This document shows, piece after piece, positions 1-10,904 of a stretch of 64,000 nt of DNA. How positions within the stretch are numbered: the first letter of the stretch is position 1; every line of letters begins with the position of its first letter. The stretch comes from Diphasiastrum complanatum (Eukaryota > Streptophyta > Lycopodiopsida > Lycopodiales > Lycopodiaceae), in the NCBI GenBank assembly GCA_029204225.1, contig MU832037.1:1-64000 (forward strand), written 5' to 3'. The position numbers were made by a program, and so were the translations under genes. Below the pieces are notes generated by a model, which was not told the DNA's origin, made no database searches, and saw only the letters and a program-made list of their open reading frames with translations.

Positions 1-279
1 CTATGGAAAGTACAGATCAAATGCTTTCCATCAAGCTATAACACTGCTATCTTTGGATCTATAGTAAGGAGAACAAAGGGACTGAAAAACTCTGATTTTC
101 ACACGTGCAGAATTCCAGAATTCCGTACTTCCTCAATTCAAGTCTAAAAATTCAGTTCAAGTCCGATTTGATCCAAATAAACTTCAAAGAAAGGCTAGAA
201 AAAGTGTAAAACTGCTTTTTTGTTCGATTTAGCTCTCAGTTTCTTGTACAATCAAAGTTGTTAGCATGCAAAGCTTAAT
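1..279 (-). other. Leader of a minus-strand copia element, running off the window
   Basis: This stretch lies downstream, in element sense, of the tRNA-Met primer site at 280-294. It would therefore be the untranslated leader of a minus-strand copia whose gag lies outside the window. I see no conserved protein motif in it. Confidence 0.4.
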
Positions 280-294
280 GTGGCTCTGATACCA
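280..294 (-). other. Primer binding site, tRNA-Met type (copia)
   Basis: The minus strand reads TGGTATCAGAGCCAC, the standard copia primer site complementary to the 3' end of initiator tRNA-Met. It directly abuts an LTR end, TGACAAAAT on the plus strand from 295. Confidence 0.85.
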
Positions 295-1010
295 TGACAA
301 AATTTCCAGAATTCACATGTGTGGGGAATGTCCACAAGAGTGACTGATCTTAATTAAGCTTTGTGATTGGCACTATAACCTGATTCTAGATTGATCAACA
401 AAATCTAGTTCAGAAGAAATGGCTAATCCACAATCTAGCATGCTAATCAATAGAATATAATAGCAATGATTAAAGAATGAGAAGATACAAGATTTCAATG
501 TATGAGCATTAGCCTCAACACGAGTTAGAGAGAGAGAGAGAGCTAGAGAAATAACAAGCAATATTTGTTTAGATCCAAAATGACATGAGATAGCTACAAA
601 GCTTTGGGTTTTTATTATCAATTGTGTGGAGAGCTACACATATTTATGGAGATTGAGGTAGCTCGAGGTAGAACCATATCTATGCATTCCAAAATGACAT
701 CTAAAGTGACATCTAGAGTCTATGTGACATTTGTCACTTGTCATGTATGAAATTCTACCAACTTTCTACAAGTGTACTAGTTCTAACTAGAAATGTCCAA
801 ATCATCATGCATGTGTCCAATAAACTTTGTGCATGCCTTGCATGTCACTATGGATCACTTACAATTAATGCATCTGAGTTGCCACGAGTTTCTACAAGCA
901 TAATCATGCTAATTCTATGTCTACAAACTATATGCAAGTTGCATTTATCAAACTAGATAATACATAACCATGTAGCTCGAGTTCTATATAGGCCAAACTT
1001 GGCATTTTGC
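295..1010 (-). mobile_element. 5' LTR of a minus-strand copia; outer end not resolved
   Basis: The LTR begins (U5 end) at 295, next to the primer site. It contains a (GA)n stretch near 529-545 and a TATA-like ATAAATA on the minus strand near 636-645, the expected place for the LTR promoter. The U3 end is uncertain. A TGTCA at 741-745 could close a short LTR of about 450 bp, but the sequence up to about 1,010, where ORF3 homology starts, shows nothing else and may also belong to U3. The insertion appears to have cut off the N-terminus of the ORF3 to its right. Confidence 0.5.
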
Positions 1011-1027
1011 ATTAATGAGCTACATAC

Positions 1028-4000
1028 TTGCATGGTACAACATTTGTAGCAAGCCAAGAAATCAATATGGATTGTTTTTCAATTTTAACACTGAGAGTAC
1101 CCATGTCCATGTTTCACATGATGGCAGATTCACGACTGCATGCCCAGAACCTCTATGATTGGGCACAATTTGCTTCGAATTGTCTTCATGAGTGCATTAA
1201 GCATAAGCAGCCTATCACGATATTAGGATATCTGATGATAAATATCACTCTGCATCAAGTACAAAATGGGCCAAAGCTCCAACAACAACTGCAACTTGCG
1301 GACAAGGCATGGGATATTCCCATTGAACACAAGAAGCCCAAGCGTGCAAGGACAACTTCACCATCGAGGTCCTAGGCCAAACGAGTCAACACCAGTATCC
1401 TCCCTCTGGTACACAAGCCAAGAAGCCCACCCCAGAATCCACAAGTAGCTGCAACCTCCGGAGTTCAACATGCAGATACCTCAAGGGCTCAGTTGCCAGG
1501 TACGCGGCAACAACGAAGACAAGAGAAGCTTCAAGCTGGGAGCACAACACCAGTGGGATCAGTTTTACATGGTTCCATGTCAGATTGTGACAGCTCGTCC
1601 ACAACATCACAACAACACTCATCACCCTCACATGTCATCGACGGGGGGGTGACGGAGCAACTACATCCACAATGGCACTTGACACGACAATACCTCAAGT
1701 CCCAAGTCAGCCAGATGAAGCCACCACCCCATCCACACTGATTACAACGCCAACGCCACCAACATCACCACTGGCACAAGTTTTGGAGGGGGGAGGGAGT
1801 GGGGATATCCAATCCCCAAGACACGGGAGCAGCCCAACAGTCACAAGATCAACAATCACAGGCCCAGCAAGTCCACATATTGGACACATCTCAATATTTT
1901 GATGTTGCGGACCTAATGGAGATAAGCGATGACGAACCAGAAAAGGGGAAGCAACCAGGAAAAAGTCAGACACCTCCACCTCCACCTCCACCTCCATCTT
2001 CAGTTCTAACACCATGCTTGTTTTTTGGTTTAGTCTCACCATCCCACACCCCAGATCAGTACCCAACCCTATGTAACCCTGGAAAACTCATTGAAGCAGC
2101 CAAACGCTCAATGATTGGCCTATCCGAAACGAGCTACCACATGCATTGGTTGGTGAGCCAACATCAACTTCTAGAGAGCAAGGTCCAACATCAAGACCAA
2201 GAGATTGCACGATATCAAAGGATGGCCAAAGAAAAAGAAAAATAGGCAGTAGAAAGCAGGTCCATGATGACCGAGCAGAAATCCACCTTGGAAGAGATCC
2301 AACAGCAGCTGAAGCACCAGATGGTCCAAATCGACCAAGTATGAGACGGATCGTCGGGTGCAATGACAGTCAATGCTCCTCCAGACAAGCCCAAGGACAT
2401 TCAAATCCAGGCCCCACAGGCCTCAGCCATCCGGATGGAGAAATACATAAGTCTGATCCAAGAGCGAGAGGCCGATAAAAAGAATTTTAAAAACATTGTG
2501 GCGAAACAAGAGAAGATCATCCTTGAGTCCTAGAAGCAGCTGAAAGAAACAATGAAGGCTCTGCAGCAAGTCTTGGACAAGGTGAATCAATTATGAGACA
2601 CGACGTGCAAGGTCCAAGCAGGTGCTCACGTAATGAAGCCACGGGACGATGATGGGAATGATGGAGCAAAAAATCAGGACAGGCAAACCCACCCATCAGA
2701 TGGTAGCTCAGGATCGGGTGGCCAGAGAGCCGGTGCTGCTTTCATGAGCTTTTCCCGACCCCCTCCCACCTTTAACCCTTCCTCCTACTCTACAGTTAAT
2801 TTCTCTGAAACATTCATTCCAACTTACCCAATTCTTCCATCTCCTCTTTCTTCATCACCTCCTAGTCAAATAATGGGCCCATCAAAAGGTCCAGCTGACA
2901 CCTACAAAGCCCGACGGAATGAGTTCCTCCAACAACTCCACTCCCCCGGTGTTGCGTATAGCTTATTATCTCTGCCTCCTCCTAAACCGTTCACCCCCGC
3001 ACCCCTCTCCCCAGATCACTCCATCCCCGATCTTCTGAAAACTAACACAGACATTGGAGCCGATGATGACTTCCTGGCTGACCAACCGGAGACAAGAAGA
3101 TTCTCGCCCAGGCCAGACATGGGTGCAGATGAGCCGTCGACAAGCGAGCAAGCAAAAGAGAAACACACGGGCACCAAGGCCCTTGATGATTTCTGGCAAG
3201 GCCGCCCCAGCCGCGTAGGACAACTTCCCCTACCCGGACTAGAAGTAAACTGGCTGATACAAGGGAATCAAAGTTATTTGAAAGAAAATACCCTCCCAAT
3301 ATGAGGGGCAACAAAGAAGACGTCGATCAAAGCCAATACTCCACCAGGGCCAAGATCATTGCCACACTACAACCGCAGCCAGAATGGCGGAGCAAAGTCC
3401 TGAAGGATAGCAAGCGACTCCAGGAATATTTGAGAGCACCGACATGGAAGCAAGTGGATCCTTTTTACATGTCGCTCAAATGCAGATACCCATGGCCCGT
3501 GGAAAAGCCTCAAGTGGAGTTAGTAAACTGGCTAGTCATTCCGGGAATTATAGAGAGGACCTCCCCGGATGATCTGAGGCTACAGTTACTAGACTTTGGA
3601 CACAAATACAAGTCAAGTGTCGATCTCTACATGCAGAAAAGTGCCGAGTTTTGCAAATCCATGGCCTTCCTAATGCAGCAAGAGTGTTTCTGGGATCGAG
3701 ATTTGGATCCCATTAGGATCAACCCAAACACAGCCCTCCAGTCAGAAGAAGACCATGAGATGATGGCCAGGCTATACTATAGAGCGGCCTTCATGTCGTC
3801 ACACTATGTGACATGGTGGAAGACTAGCATGAAATGGGCTTCGTAGAAAAAATAAGAGAATATCTGGGGCGCCTTTATTTCGAAAGTAAGCTCCGCTTCA
3901 AGTTTTTGAAGACCTGGGCCGGAAGATGAGTGAGCAAAAGTAGATGGCGCGACGACGAGACAAACGGGATTCACAAGAAGTGCTCAAGAGGGCTGATATG

Positions 4001-4145
4001 TAGTGGCCAATTGAGGGACTTCCAATTTTGGCAAATAAATTTTCCGGATAATAAGCACCTGGGTTTATGGAAGCAAACAAAAATCCATGCTTTTCCAAGT
4101 GCCAAGCGAAAGACATCACCGGTGTTGCAGTGGGTCCTGCAATAG
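1028..4145 (+). pseudogene. Athila-type post-pol ORF3, decayed copy 1
   Basis: This is a long reading frame of roughly 1,000 codons broken by stops and frameshifts; homopolymer G runs near 1,645 and 1,790 sit at two of the shifts. The order is as follows. A helical N-terminal block at 1028-1375 matches the element at 55.1 kb and, more loosely, the ORF3 at 7.0-8.8 kb. A Ser/Thr/Pro-rich part with a run of eight prolines lies at 1.49-2.02 kb. Next is a Gln/Lys/Glu-rich coiled-coil stretch at 2.06-2.60 kb, then a second Pro/Ser-rich linker. The C-terminal domain at 3.30-4.14 kb includes the motif APTWKQVDPFYM and a RLYYRAAF motif shared with the other copies. It lies immediately upstream of a purine-rich tract and an LTR, so it is the last ORF of a plus-strand gypsy element. 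The N-terminal block may be related to plant retroelement-associated domains such as ATHILA ORF-1 (PF03078) or PF20167. The function is unknown; the position matches the env-like ORF of Athila elements, but no membrane segment is evident. Confidence 0.6.
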
Positions 4146-4160
4146 ATTAGGGGTGGATAA
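4146..4160 (+). other. Polypurine tract of the plus-strand gypsy
   Basis: A purine-rich AGGGGTGGATAA follows the end of ORF3 and precedes a candidate LTR start, TGCTAGCC at 4161. Position and composition fit the plus-strand priming site; the LTR start is inferred from it. Confidence 0.45.
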
Positions 4161-5100
4161 TGCTAGCCGATTCTCTAGTGCTGAGCCAAGCTGAAGACAT
4201 AAGTTATCTCTCACCCATGACCTAGGAGGTCTCAGAAGGAAGAGAGCAGAAGAAGCTGAGAGTCGAGCATGAGAGCCGAGGAAATACTAGCTAGGAAGAT
4301 AGTGATTAACTATGTGAGCCTACATGGTTTATCCCAAAGAAGGAATGACCATGTAGGAGCTAGTAACATTTTCTTAAATAGTTGTAATAAATGTAGACCT
4401 CCCTTAAAATAGTAAGAGTGAGCCACCTTTTGATGGTGACCTCTAGTGGAAGGGCAAATTCCACATGTAATTTTTGATTTAGTGGAATTGCCACATGGGC
4501 TCCACAAGGGCAGCCTTCTTGCTTATTTAAGGGCCCCCCTCTCTTGTGAGGGAGCTTTGATTGTATTTTCAAGTTCTCTTGAGCTAATAAAGAGGATCCT
4601 CCACGAGTTCTTGAAGATCACTAAGCTCCTTGTTCATGGCAATGATCTTGAGTGATATTTCTATGAGCATGCTTGATTCCTTGCTTGTGGATTAACTAGG
4701 TTCTTGTTTTTTGTTCTTGCTTAGTTGTGGATTAGCTTTAATTCTTGCTTGTGGAATCTTGTAGAAATCAGCATTCAAGTAAATTATAGAGACTGGAAAT
4801 GTGGTGTAAATCTTGCATAGTCTTGACATTCTAGTTCTTGATGTTCTTGGATAATCTAGGCATCAAGTAACATGCGTTTCTTGATTCTTAGATTGTTAAA
4901 TGCTGCTAGGAATCTTGTTTCTTGTTTCTTGAATCTTGTTTTAGTTTCAGTAGCTAATCTAGTTCTTGATTGTTCTTTGATTCAGTAGTTAGTAGTAGGA
5001 TCGCTCTCTGTGCTAAATGCTGATCTACTTGAGCTGTAGATGGTTGCATGGCTAGTGTATGCATGTAGCTGAGTATCGGATTTGAGGTACCCACTGACAG
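4161..5100 (+). mobile_element. 3' LTR of the plus-strand gypsy; right end approximate
   Basis: The candidate LTR begins after the purine tract. A TATA-like TATTTAAG near 4525 and an AATAAA near 4586 are spaced as an LTR promoter and polyadenylation signal. The following 350 bp is full of the word TTCTTG in slightly varied contexts. The right border could not be set because no matching copy or target duplication was found. Confidence 0.45.
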
Positions 5101-5959
5101 GCTGGGAAATACGTAATGCATCCTTGAATATTGCTTCTGCTCTGTAAACATTCTAATAAGAAGAGTAATCACAAAGAACCATAACAACAGAAGTAATCCA
5201 AGAGAGATAAGCAATAGAAAGAGAAAAACATGCTCACAAATTCAATAAATCTATGAACAATTCTTTTATTGGCCAAAATACATCTGTTGATGAATCGATC
5301 CCTATAGAGAAGTCTAAATGTCTTTTCAGTTTGTTTGTATATTATATTAATGACGATGTATATTTTACTACTACTGATTTATGTAAATTTTTTGACTATC
5401 GTGAAGACGAGGTTCTATGTTTATTATCCGGCACAATTTTTGAATTCTCCGACTTTGTAGATTTTGAAATAGATGACCTTTTTGCTCGTATTGATTTTGA
5501 TGGTGAGGAGGGACTTATGACCAATGAAGAATGCCTGACTAAGACTTTATCAAATATTGCTAAGGATGGGTGAGGCAGACCAGCCGATGAAGAATTCACG
5601 GCATTTCAATCCCAGATGGGTTTCCCTCGTCCATCATTAATGCATTTCACTGATAATTCCAGTTCAATATGTGGTGTCATTATATTAATCATCCTGATCT
5701 GGTTGCTGCCGATGATGAAGAATGTGTAAGTGTTTAAAGTTCCTTGCATTAGAATGTTTTTAATCACTGAATGTGTTTTTGCTACCATATTTCCTATTGC
5801 GGGATGCTCTCATAATTGATGATTTTGGTACGAGACGAGGTGGGTTCAGACAATACGCATCCTCGTTCCAGAGGGATAGTGGACTTGGCCAATCATCTAA
5901 TTTTCTCTTCCTGTATGAACTTGCATGCTTTTCTAAACTTTTTGTATTGTGTGGACTTT
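5101..5959. other. Unassigned stretch with an unrecognised 106-codon ORF
   Basis: An open frame on the plus strand at 5253-5573 encodes an acidic, Phe/Asp-rich peptide. Its last 20 residues (MTNEECLTKTLSNIAKDG) recall the GMT..EL...LG.IAKSG stretch of HSP90-type ATPases, but nothing else in the ORF supports that family. I do not recognise it and cannot say whether it is expressed. The rest shows no motif. Confidence 0.3.
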
Positions 5960-6164
5960 GTTATATGTCAAATCTGAACTTTGCGGTAGAACCACTGAAA
6001 CAATTCACGAATGTAGTTTTGTTTTCATTGGCTCCTCCATGTTGTGTATTTTGATGAAATGTTGCTCGTGCTTGCCAGTATGACTTCTCTGTCCCTTGGG
6101 ATGACCATACACTCAAGCTTCCATATGTGTTTGCAAAAAATGTTGTATGATCTCTTAGTATGTG
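5960..6164 (-). pseudogene. Exon B of a decayed gene of unknown family
   Basis: The minus strand encodes HILRDHTTFF..YGSLSVWSSQGTEKS.. and then HQNTQHGGAN. It begins after a good acceptor (CATATGCAG) at 6165-6173. Its frame continues, in phase 0, the protein encoded on the minus strand at 17029-16211. The 88 bp between the two parts, once the 9.9-kb element and one target copy are disregarded, has a GTTAGT donor and the acceptor above, so it reads as an intron. The protein family is not recognised; Cys/His pairs in exon A suggest a metal-binding transposase-like protein. The exon's own 3' end is unclear. Confidence 0.5.
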
Positions 6165-6188
6165 CTGCATATGTCAAAATCATAATGT

Positions 6189-6193
6189 TAGTC
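6189..6193. repeat. Target site duplication TAGTC, left copy
   Basis: TAGTC directly precedes the element start at 6194 and is repeated exactly at 16147-16151 after its other end. This proves that 6194-16146 inserted as one unit. Confidence 0.9.
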
Positions 6194-7014
6194 TGTGGGG
6201 TCGAAGATCTCTTGTAGTATAGCCCTTCGGCATGTCAACAAAGGTTAGATCACTGGATAGGTGCCTAACTATGCATAGATGCTACTTTTAGTTAATTTCC
6301 TACTTTCTCCCTTAACTCTACTCACCACTATACTACTCCTCTTTAACTCTACTTCTCTACACCTACATTCATCATAGTTTTGGTTGAAGAGAAGGAATGG
6401 AGAAGAAGAGATTGAGAAGGGAAGAGAAAGAGAGAGATAGAGAGTGAGGGTAGAGGTTAGCTCAAATGCTCCTTATGCTTGCTAATGGAAAAACATTCAC
6501 TATGGCAAACAATAAACATGGAAATAGAAAGCAATGGAAAACACAATTAAGAGCAATAACAAGTAGTGAATAGTAAATGAGGATGCTTCTCTTCCAAAAA
6601 TGATAGAGTTTCCTCCTTCTCATTAAGCATGGAAATAGTGTACAAATGGTGCCTTTTTATAAAATGGGAAAGGCCCTTGCCCTTCAATTTTATTGGCTAA
6701 TATTCACAATGATCCTATCCATTCATCTTGGACCCAAATTGATCCAAGGGTCCACAAAAAGTACATTAGAAATCACAAGATTCATGTGAGTCCCAATTTG
6801 GACCCAACTCTAAAAAGTGATCTCTAAGTTTAAAAATGACATTGGGCCTCTAGTTTTATTTTAATTACAAGGCCCAAGTCAAGTTTATTTTATTTACAAC
6901 TTCAATTGCGTGCTCATTGGGCCATGGGCTTATACACGCAGGATGCCATGCCCTCGCAACACATTTTATTGGAGGATTTTATTTATTTACATTTTGTTGG
7001 GAATACCCCCAACA
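6194..7014 (-). repeat. 3' LTR of the Athila-like element (821 bp)
   Basis: It runs from TGTGGGGTCG to CCCCCAACA on the plus strand. Compared with the other LTR it has 16 extra bases near 6485 and scattered substitutions, including changes in the tRNA-Asp-like part. It carries a short GA-rich stretch near 6420. Confidence 0.9.
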
Positions 7015-7049
7015 GGACCCACGGCCTGCAGTAGTGCCGGTCCCTCGGC

Positions 7050-8786
7050 ACTCTGCCGGTTTAGTATAGCGTTCTCTTGGACCGCCTCTGGTGGATGAGA
7101 TAGCCCATAACGTCTTCTATGAAGTTGAGACGGTTTAGTTTCTTCGAGTCCTTTGGCATGTGGAAGGACTTGTGGACTCCTGCCAGCCATTCCTGATCCA
7201 CCCATGCTTGGAATCATTTTGTCCAATGATCTCCAAGGAATGCAGTTCGGTAATAAACGTGAGCGACGGGCAGCTGGTCTTCGACTTTGTCGGAAGCGAG
7301 CACCTTATTTGGATCAAAAAATATGGAGGGAAAGAAATCATCCCATTCTGTTTCAATTCCCATTTAATATTCTAAGTCTTGGGCGTAAGTGGCTGTCGCG
7401 CGGACTGTGGGATCGGGGCAATTGATGTAGTGACTGGCGAATGCGGAGAGAGCCCTTCTGGCGTCTACATCCGTTGTCCACCCATATTTGGACTTCATGA
7501 TTGGCCAGTTGAAATTTTGTAGTGTGATCTGGTCCAGAGGAGTGTCACATTCTGCCCATTTGGATCTTCTTGGACATGGCAGGAAATGCACGTTCACCTG
7601 TAACTGTTGTGGACTCGTCACGTAAGCCTTGATGGCTGCAGGGTCTCTCTCAAATAACTAATGTCGCCACTTCGGTTGTGGTTGGAGGGCGGGTAAGGCT
7701 TGCAGTTCTTTACCCTTGTTGGTCTGAGCTGAGAATGATATCTGCCAGCCGCCTCTTGATGACTCGTGGGGATATTTGGATAAAAATTCATTGATGTTCT
7801 CCTCCATAGACAGAAACAGATGTGGATGGAACTGGAAGAGAGGTAGCGGCAACAGAAATTGGAGTGGGGGGTTGCACAGAAGAAGAAGTGGTGGTGGTTG
7901 ATGGAGTGGTTAGTGCGGTAGTGGAGACACGTCTTCGGGTAACAGGTGGAGATGTGGATGTAGAGGTAGCGCCACACATTCTTTTGCTGGTCGTTGTGTT
8001 AATGGCTGTAGGTTGGGAGGAGGTGGATGCTTGAGATGGTGGATAAAGTTAGTATGTGGCACAAGGGTAGACAGGAGGGATGAGCGTTGGAAACCACGCA
8101 CTTTTGCCTCGAGAAGTGCGTAGGCAAAGTTACACAACAGGGGGCCTGCTGTGATTTGTTCATGGTTGTTGGGTTTGATGGAGTTTGTTAGTTCTCGAAT
8201 AAGTAAGCTATGCCAGTCGTATGGCACAACGGAGGAATTAGGGAATTCCGTAAAGGATTCCACTATCTGACTCAGCAGCGTAGACTGGATTCTATCCTTG
8301 CAAAATGTTGAAATAACCAAAAAGTTATTCGATAGATGCACAGCCGTCTGAATGACGGGTTCCGTGATAGCTTCTATCAAGTAACCATTGTTAGTCTAGA
8401 TGGGGATTTCTGGTGTGGTCTGGGTGACGAATGGTTTGATCAGAGCCTTGGTGTAGCGATGGGAGATGGGTTGAAGATACCGGACATAATGCCAATGGTG
8501 ACCATCGAGTCGGCATTAATCCTGGCCTTGTACGTGGTACCTTGGTACAGGAAGTGGAAACAAGCCTTGTCCTCGTCCCAAGTGGCGTAAGCGTGAAGGG
8601 TGAGGCCCATGTTAATCTCAGAATGGAAGAGCGTCGAGTAAAAACCCATTGCTTCAAAGAGGGGGCCGATTGTCTGCAACCATGGATCAGAGTGTCAGAG
8701 GGTAGAGGCCAAATCTGTGTAGCCTTGAGGATGTCATGCTGGATCACCTGTTTGGCACCAGAGTCTTCAGAGGATGAGGAGGCCAT
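7050..8786 (-). pseudogene. Athila-type ORF3, copy 2 (inside the complete element)
   Basis: It begins at 8786 with a Ser-rich start (MASSSSEDSGAK) and runs through several frameshifts to near 7,050, about 580 codons. The N-terminal domain has blocks such as GLTLHAYATWDEDKACFHF, and a later helical block around PYDWHSLLIRELTNSI and ITAGPLLCNFAYALLEAK. I judge these as possibly related to plant retroelement domains PF03078/PF20167. A Thr/Ser/Pro-rich linker at 7.8-8.0 kb follows. The C-terminal domain has the block LPVAHVYYRTAFLGDHW and then W..QEWLAGVHKSF, shared with the copies at 3.6 kb and 51.3 kb. It lies between integrase and the 3' LTR, the env-like position of Athila, but no transmembrane helix is apparent. 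The function is unknown. Confidence 0.6.
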
Positions 8787-9139
8787 GTTAGCAATGATGA
8801 TTAGTGGTCGAAAAAGTCAAAAAAAGTAGAAAAAAAGGTGGAAAATGAAAAAAGATGTGGAAATAGTAGAAAACTAAGAATAATGAGTGTTGGAGAACAA
8901 TGATTGTAGTTCAGAGCGCAGATCAGTGTTTAACATGAGCAGATGACAGCTGGTAAGAAGTTTGGTTGAAAACAAAAGACTTGGTATTTTCAGTGGAAAT
9001 TTCGACAGAGCTTCGCTAGCAAAGGTGACAAATGACTCGAATTCAGCCCTTATATAGCAGAATTTAGAGTGCGTATTAGGTGAAATTCACTTTTCTTTGC
9101 CTAGTTCCAACCAAATTTTGGCAGGCACCTTCTTCACAA

Positions 9140-9370
9140 AATTCTAGAACCTCAAGGAAGTCTGCGAGAGTTCAAAAGGTGATTTGACTACTATGCGAAG
9201 GTTCTGCGAGGGTTCAGACTGTCTGCGAGGGTTCAACTCTAGCAGAAAGTGATCTCTTGCACAACTTGTTCCTGTCATTGGATTTTCAAGATCAGACCAT
9301 GTAGGCAGGCTAATTTCACTGCTCTGATTCCATTTAGACACCTTGCAAGAGTTTTGACGAGATCTCAAAA
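9140..9370 (-). repeat. Dispersed word zone between integrase and ORF3
   Basis: The word CTGCGAG(A/G)GTTC or a close variant occurs at about 9161, 9193, 9204, 9222 and 9343. The same word and its reverse complement recur in the 5' leader of the element at 14.24-14.98 kb. No ORF is evident here. Confidence 0.7.
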
Positions 9371-9685
9371 TTTTTTGATTTTTAAGTTTTGCAAACTGGT
9401 AATCAGCTTCATCCAGGCTTGATCTGACTATTGGTAGTGCTCTAGAAATTTTGATGGATTCTTGGTAGTAGATCCATCAATCAATCTGATGATCTGTTTT
9501 CTTTTTTATCCTATCAAAATCTAGATCCTCCTTGGATGTTGATGAATTTTCCCGATCTTGCCAGATCTGGCTGAATATTGATGGATTTAGCTTGATTTAG
9601 CTTGATCTCCTTAGATCTAGCGGTGATGGCTGATTACCTTTTTGTAACGTGCCACCCTCAATTTGGATCTGTTTCACTGTGGTGG

Positions 9686-10818
9686 CTAGTACTTGTGCAA
9701 CCGAGTATCGTTGATGGGTGTGTCGAATGGCGTCCCAGCTAGCTTTTCTAAGTTCACGGCTCTATGATTAAGAATTTCTTTGATCCTATAAGGACTTTTG
9801 CCCATGAATTTCAACTTCCCCTTGATCGCTTTGGTTTTATACATCAGGACAAGATCTCCTGGACGAAGATCCTTCTTTTGTAATCTGCGATCATGCCAAG
9901 CTTTGCGTCTTTCTCTTTCAGCTGTCAGTGCATGCACAGCTAGTAAGCGTGTTTCACAGAGTTTATGCAGAGCTTCGAGGCATAGCTGTAGAGATTTGGA
10001 CTCATTAAGATGTTGCGCAGTGGCAATCCTTAATGAAAGAACTAAAAACTCTACTGGCATCACATCATCTTGACCATATACCAATTGGAAGGGTGTTTGA
10101 TCAGTGCTCCCTTTATATGTTGTCCTGAATGCCCATAGTGCAGCATGCAACTTGTGTTCCCAATTTGATCTGCTAGCTTCAACTTTTTTCGTGAGAACAT
10201 CACATAGGATCTTATTGGATGATTCCGCTTGCCCATTACTATGAGGATAATAAGACGTACTGGTTCTGTGGATCACGAAGAATGCCTCCAACAGGACCTT
10301 GATGGTCTCGTTGATGAAATGTCTTCCGCGATCACTGACTAGTTCCATCGGGTATCCGAAGCGCACAATGATATTTTCATAAAGGAACTTGGCAGTGGTC
10401 CTAGCATCAGCTACTCTTACTGCCTTGGCTTCGACCCATTTGGTGAGGTAGTCTGTGGCTACGATTATGTATTGAGCCTAGAAACTCCTTGCTGTAGGGT
10501 GAATTGGACCAATATAATCCAATCCCCATTTTATGAAAGGTGCTTGGTCTAAGACTGGGTGCAGTACATCATAGTTCAATCTCATTGGTATCCTTGCCCT
10601 TTGGCACACATCGCACTTTTTCAAGTATTCCTCCGTATCTTTATGAATCGTTGGCCACCAACATCCTGATTGCAGGATCTTGCGAACTGTATTGTCAGAT
10701 GCAAAATGACCTCCACCCATGCCTTCATGTGAAAGCAAAATGATCTAGGTGGTCTCATGAGGAAGAATACACCGTCGAAGAAATCCGTCTGGACCTCTTC
10801 GGTACAACTGGCCGACAA
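9686..10818 (-). pseudogene. Gypsy integrase (pol C-terminal part), decayed
   Basis: The N-terminal HHCC zinc finger is visible around 10.5-10.75 kb (H.G.GGHF and later CDVCQRA), followed by the core approach KWGLDYIGP. The core continues at 10366-9686 with LVSDRGRHFIN, then YYPHSNGQAES with the terminal catalytic Glu region. After it come the gypsy-typical basic stretch (RRKAWHDRRLQKKDLRPGDLVL) and a C-terminal SH3-like tail. A frame break lies between 10,366 and 10,478. It catalyses cDNA insertion in active relatives. It is in one series with RT upstream and ORF3 downstream. Confidence 0.85.
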
Positions 10819-10904
10819 TCAGCTGATAAGGTCTAGCCTTCAAGATCAATTTCTGCTGTTCCGCCTTTGGTAGTGATTTGTCTGGTTGGCCCTGCATTAG
10901 ATAT

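Noticed and set aside
5253-5573. HSP90-type ATPase fragment
   Set aside because: Only one stretch of about 18 residues resembles the GMT..EL..IAKSG region; the N-terminal ATP-binding motifs are absent.
7822-8034. Val/Gly-rich plus-strand ORF
   Set aside because: It is the antisense shadow of the Thr/Pro-rich ORF3 linker.
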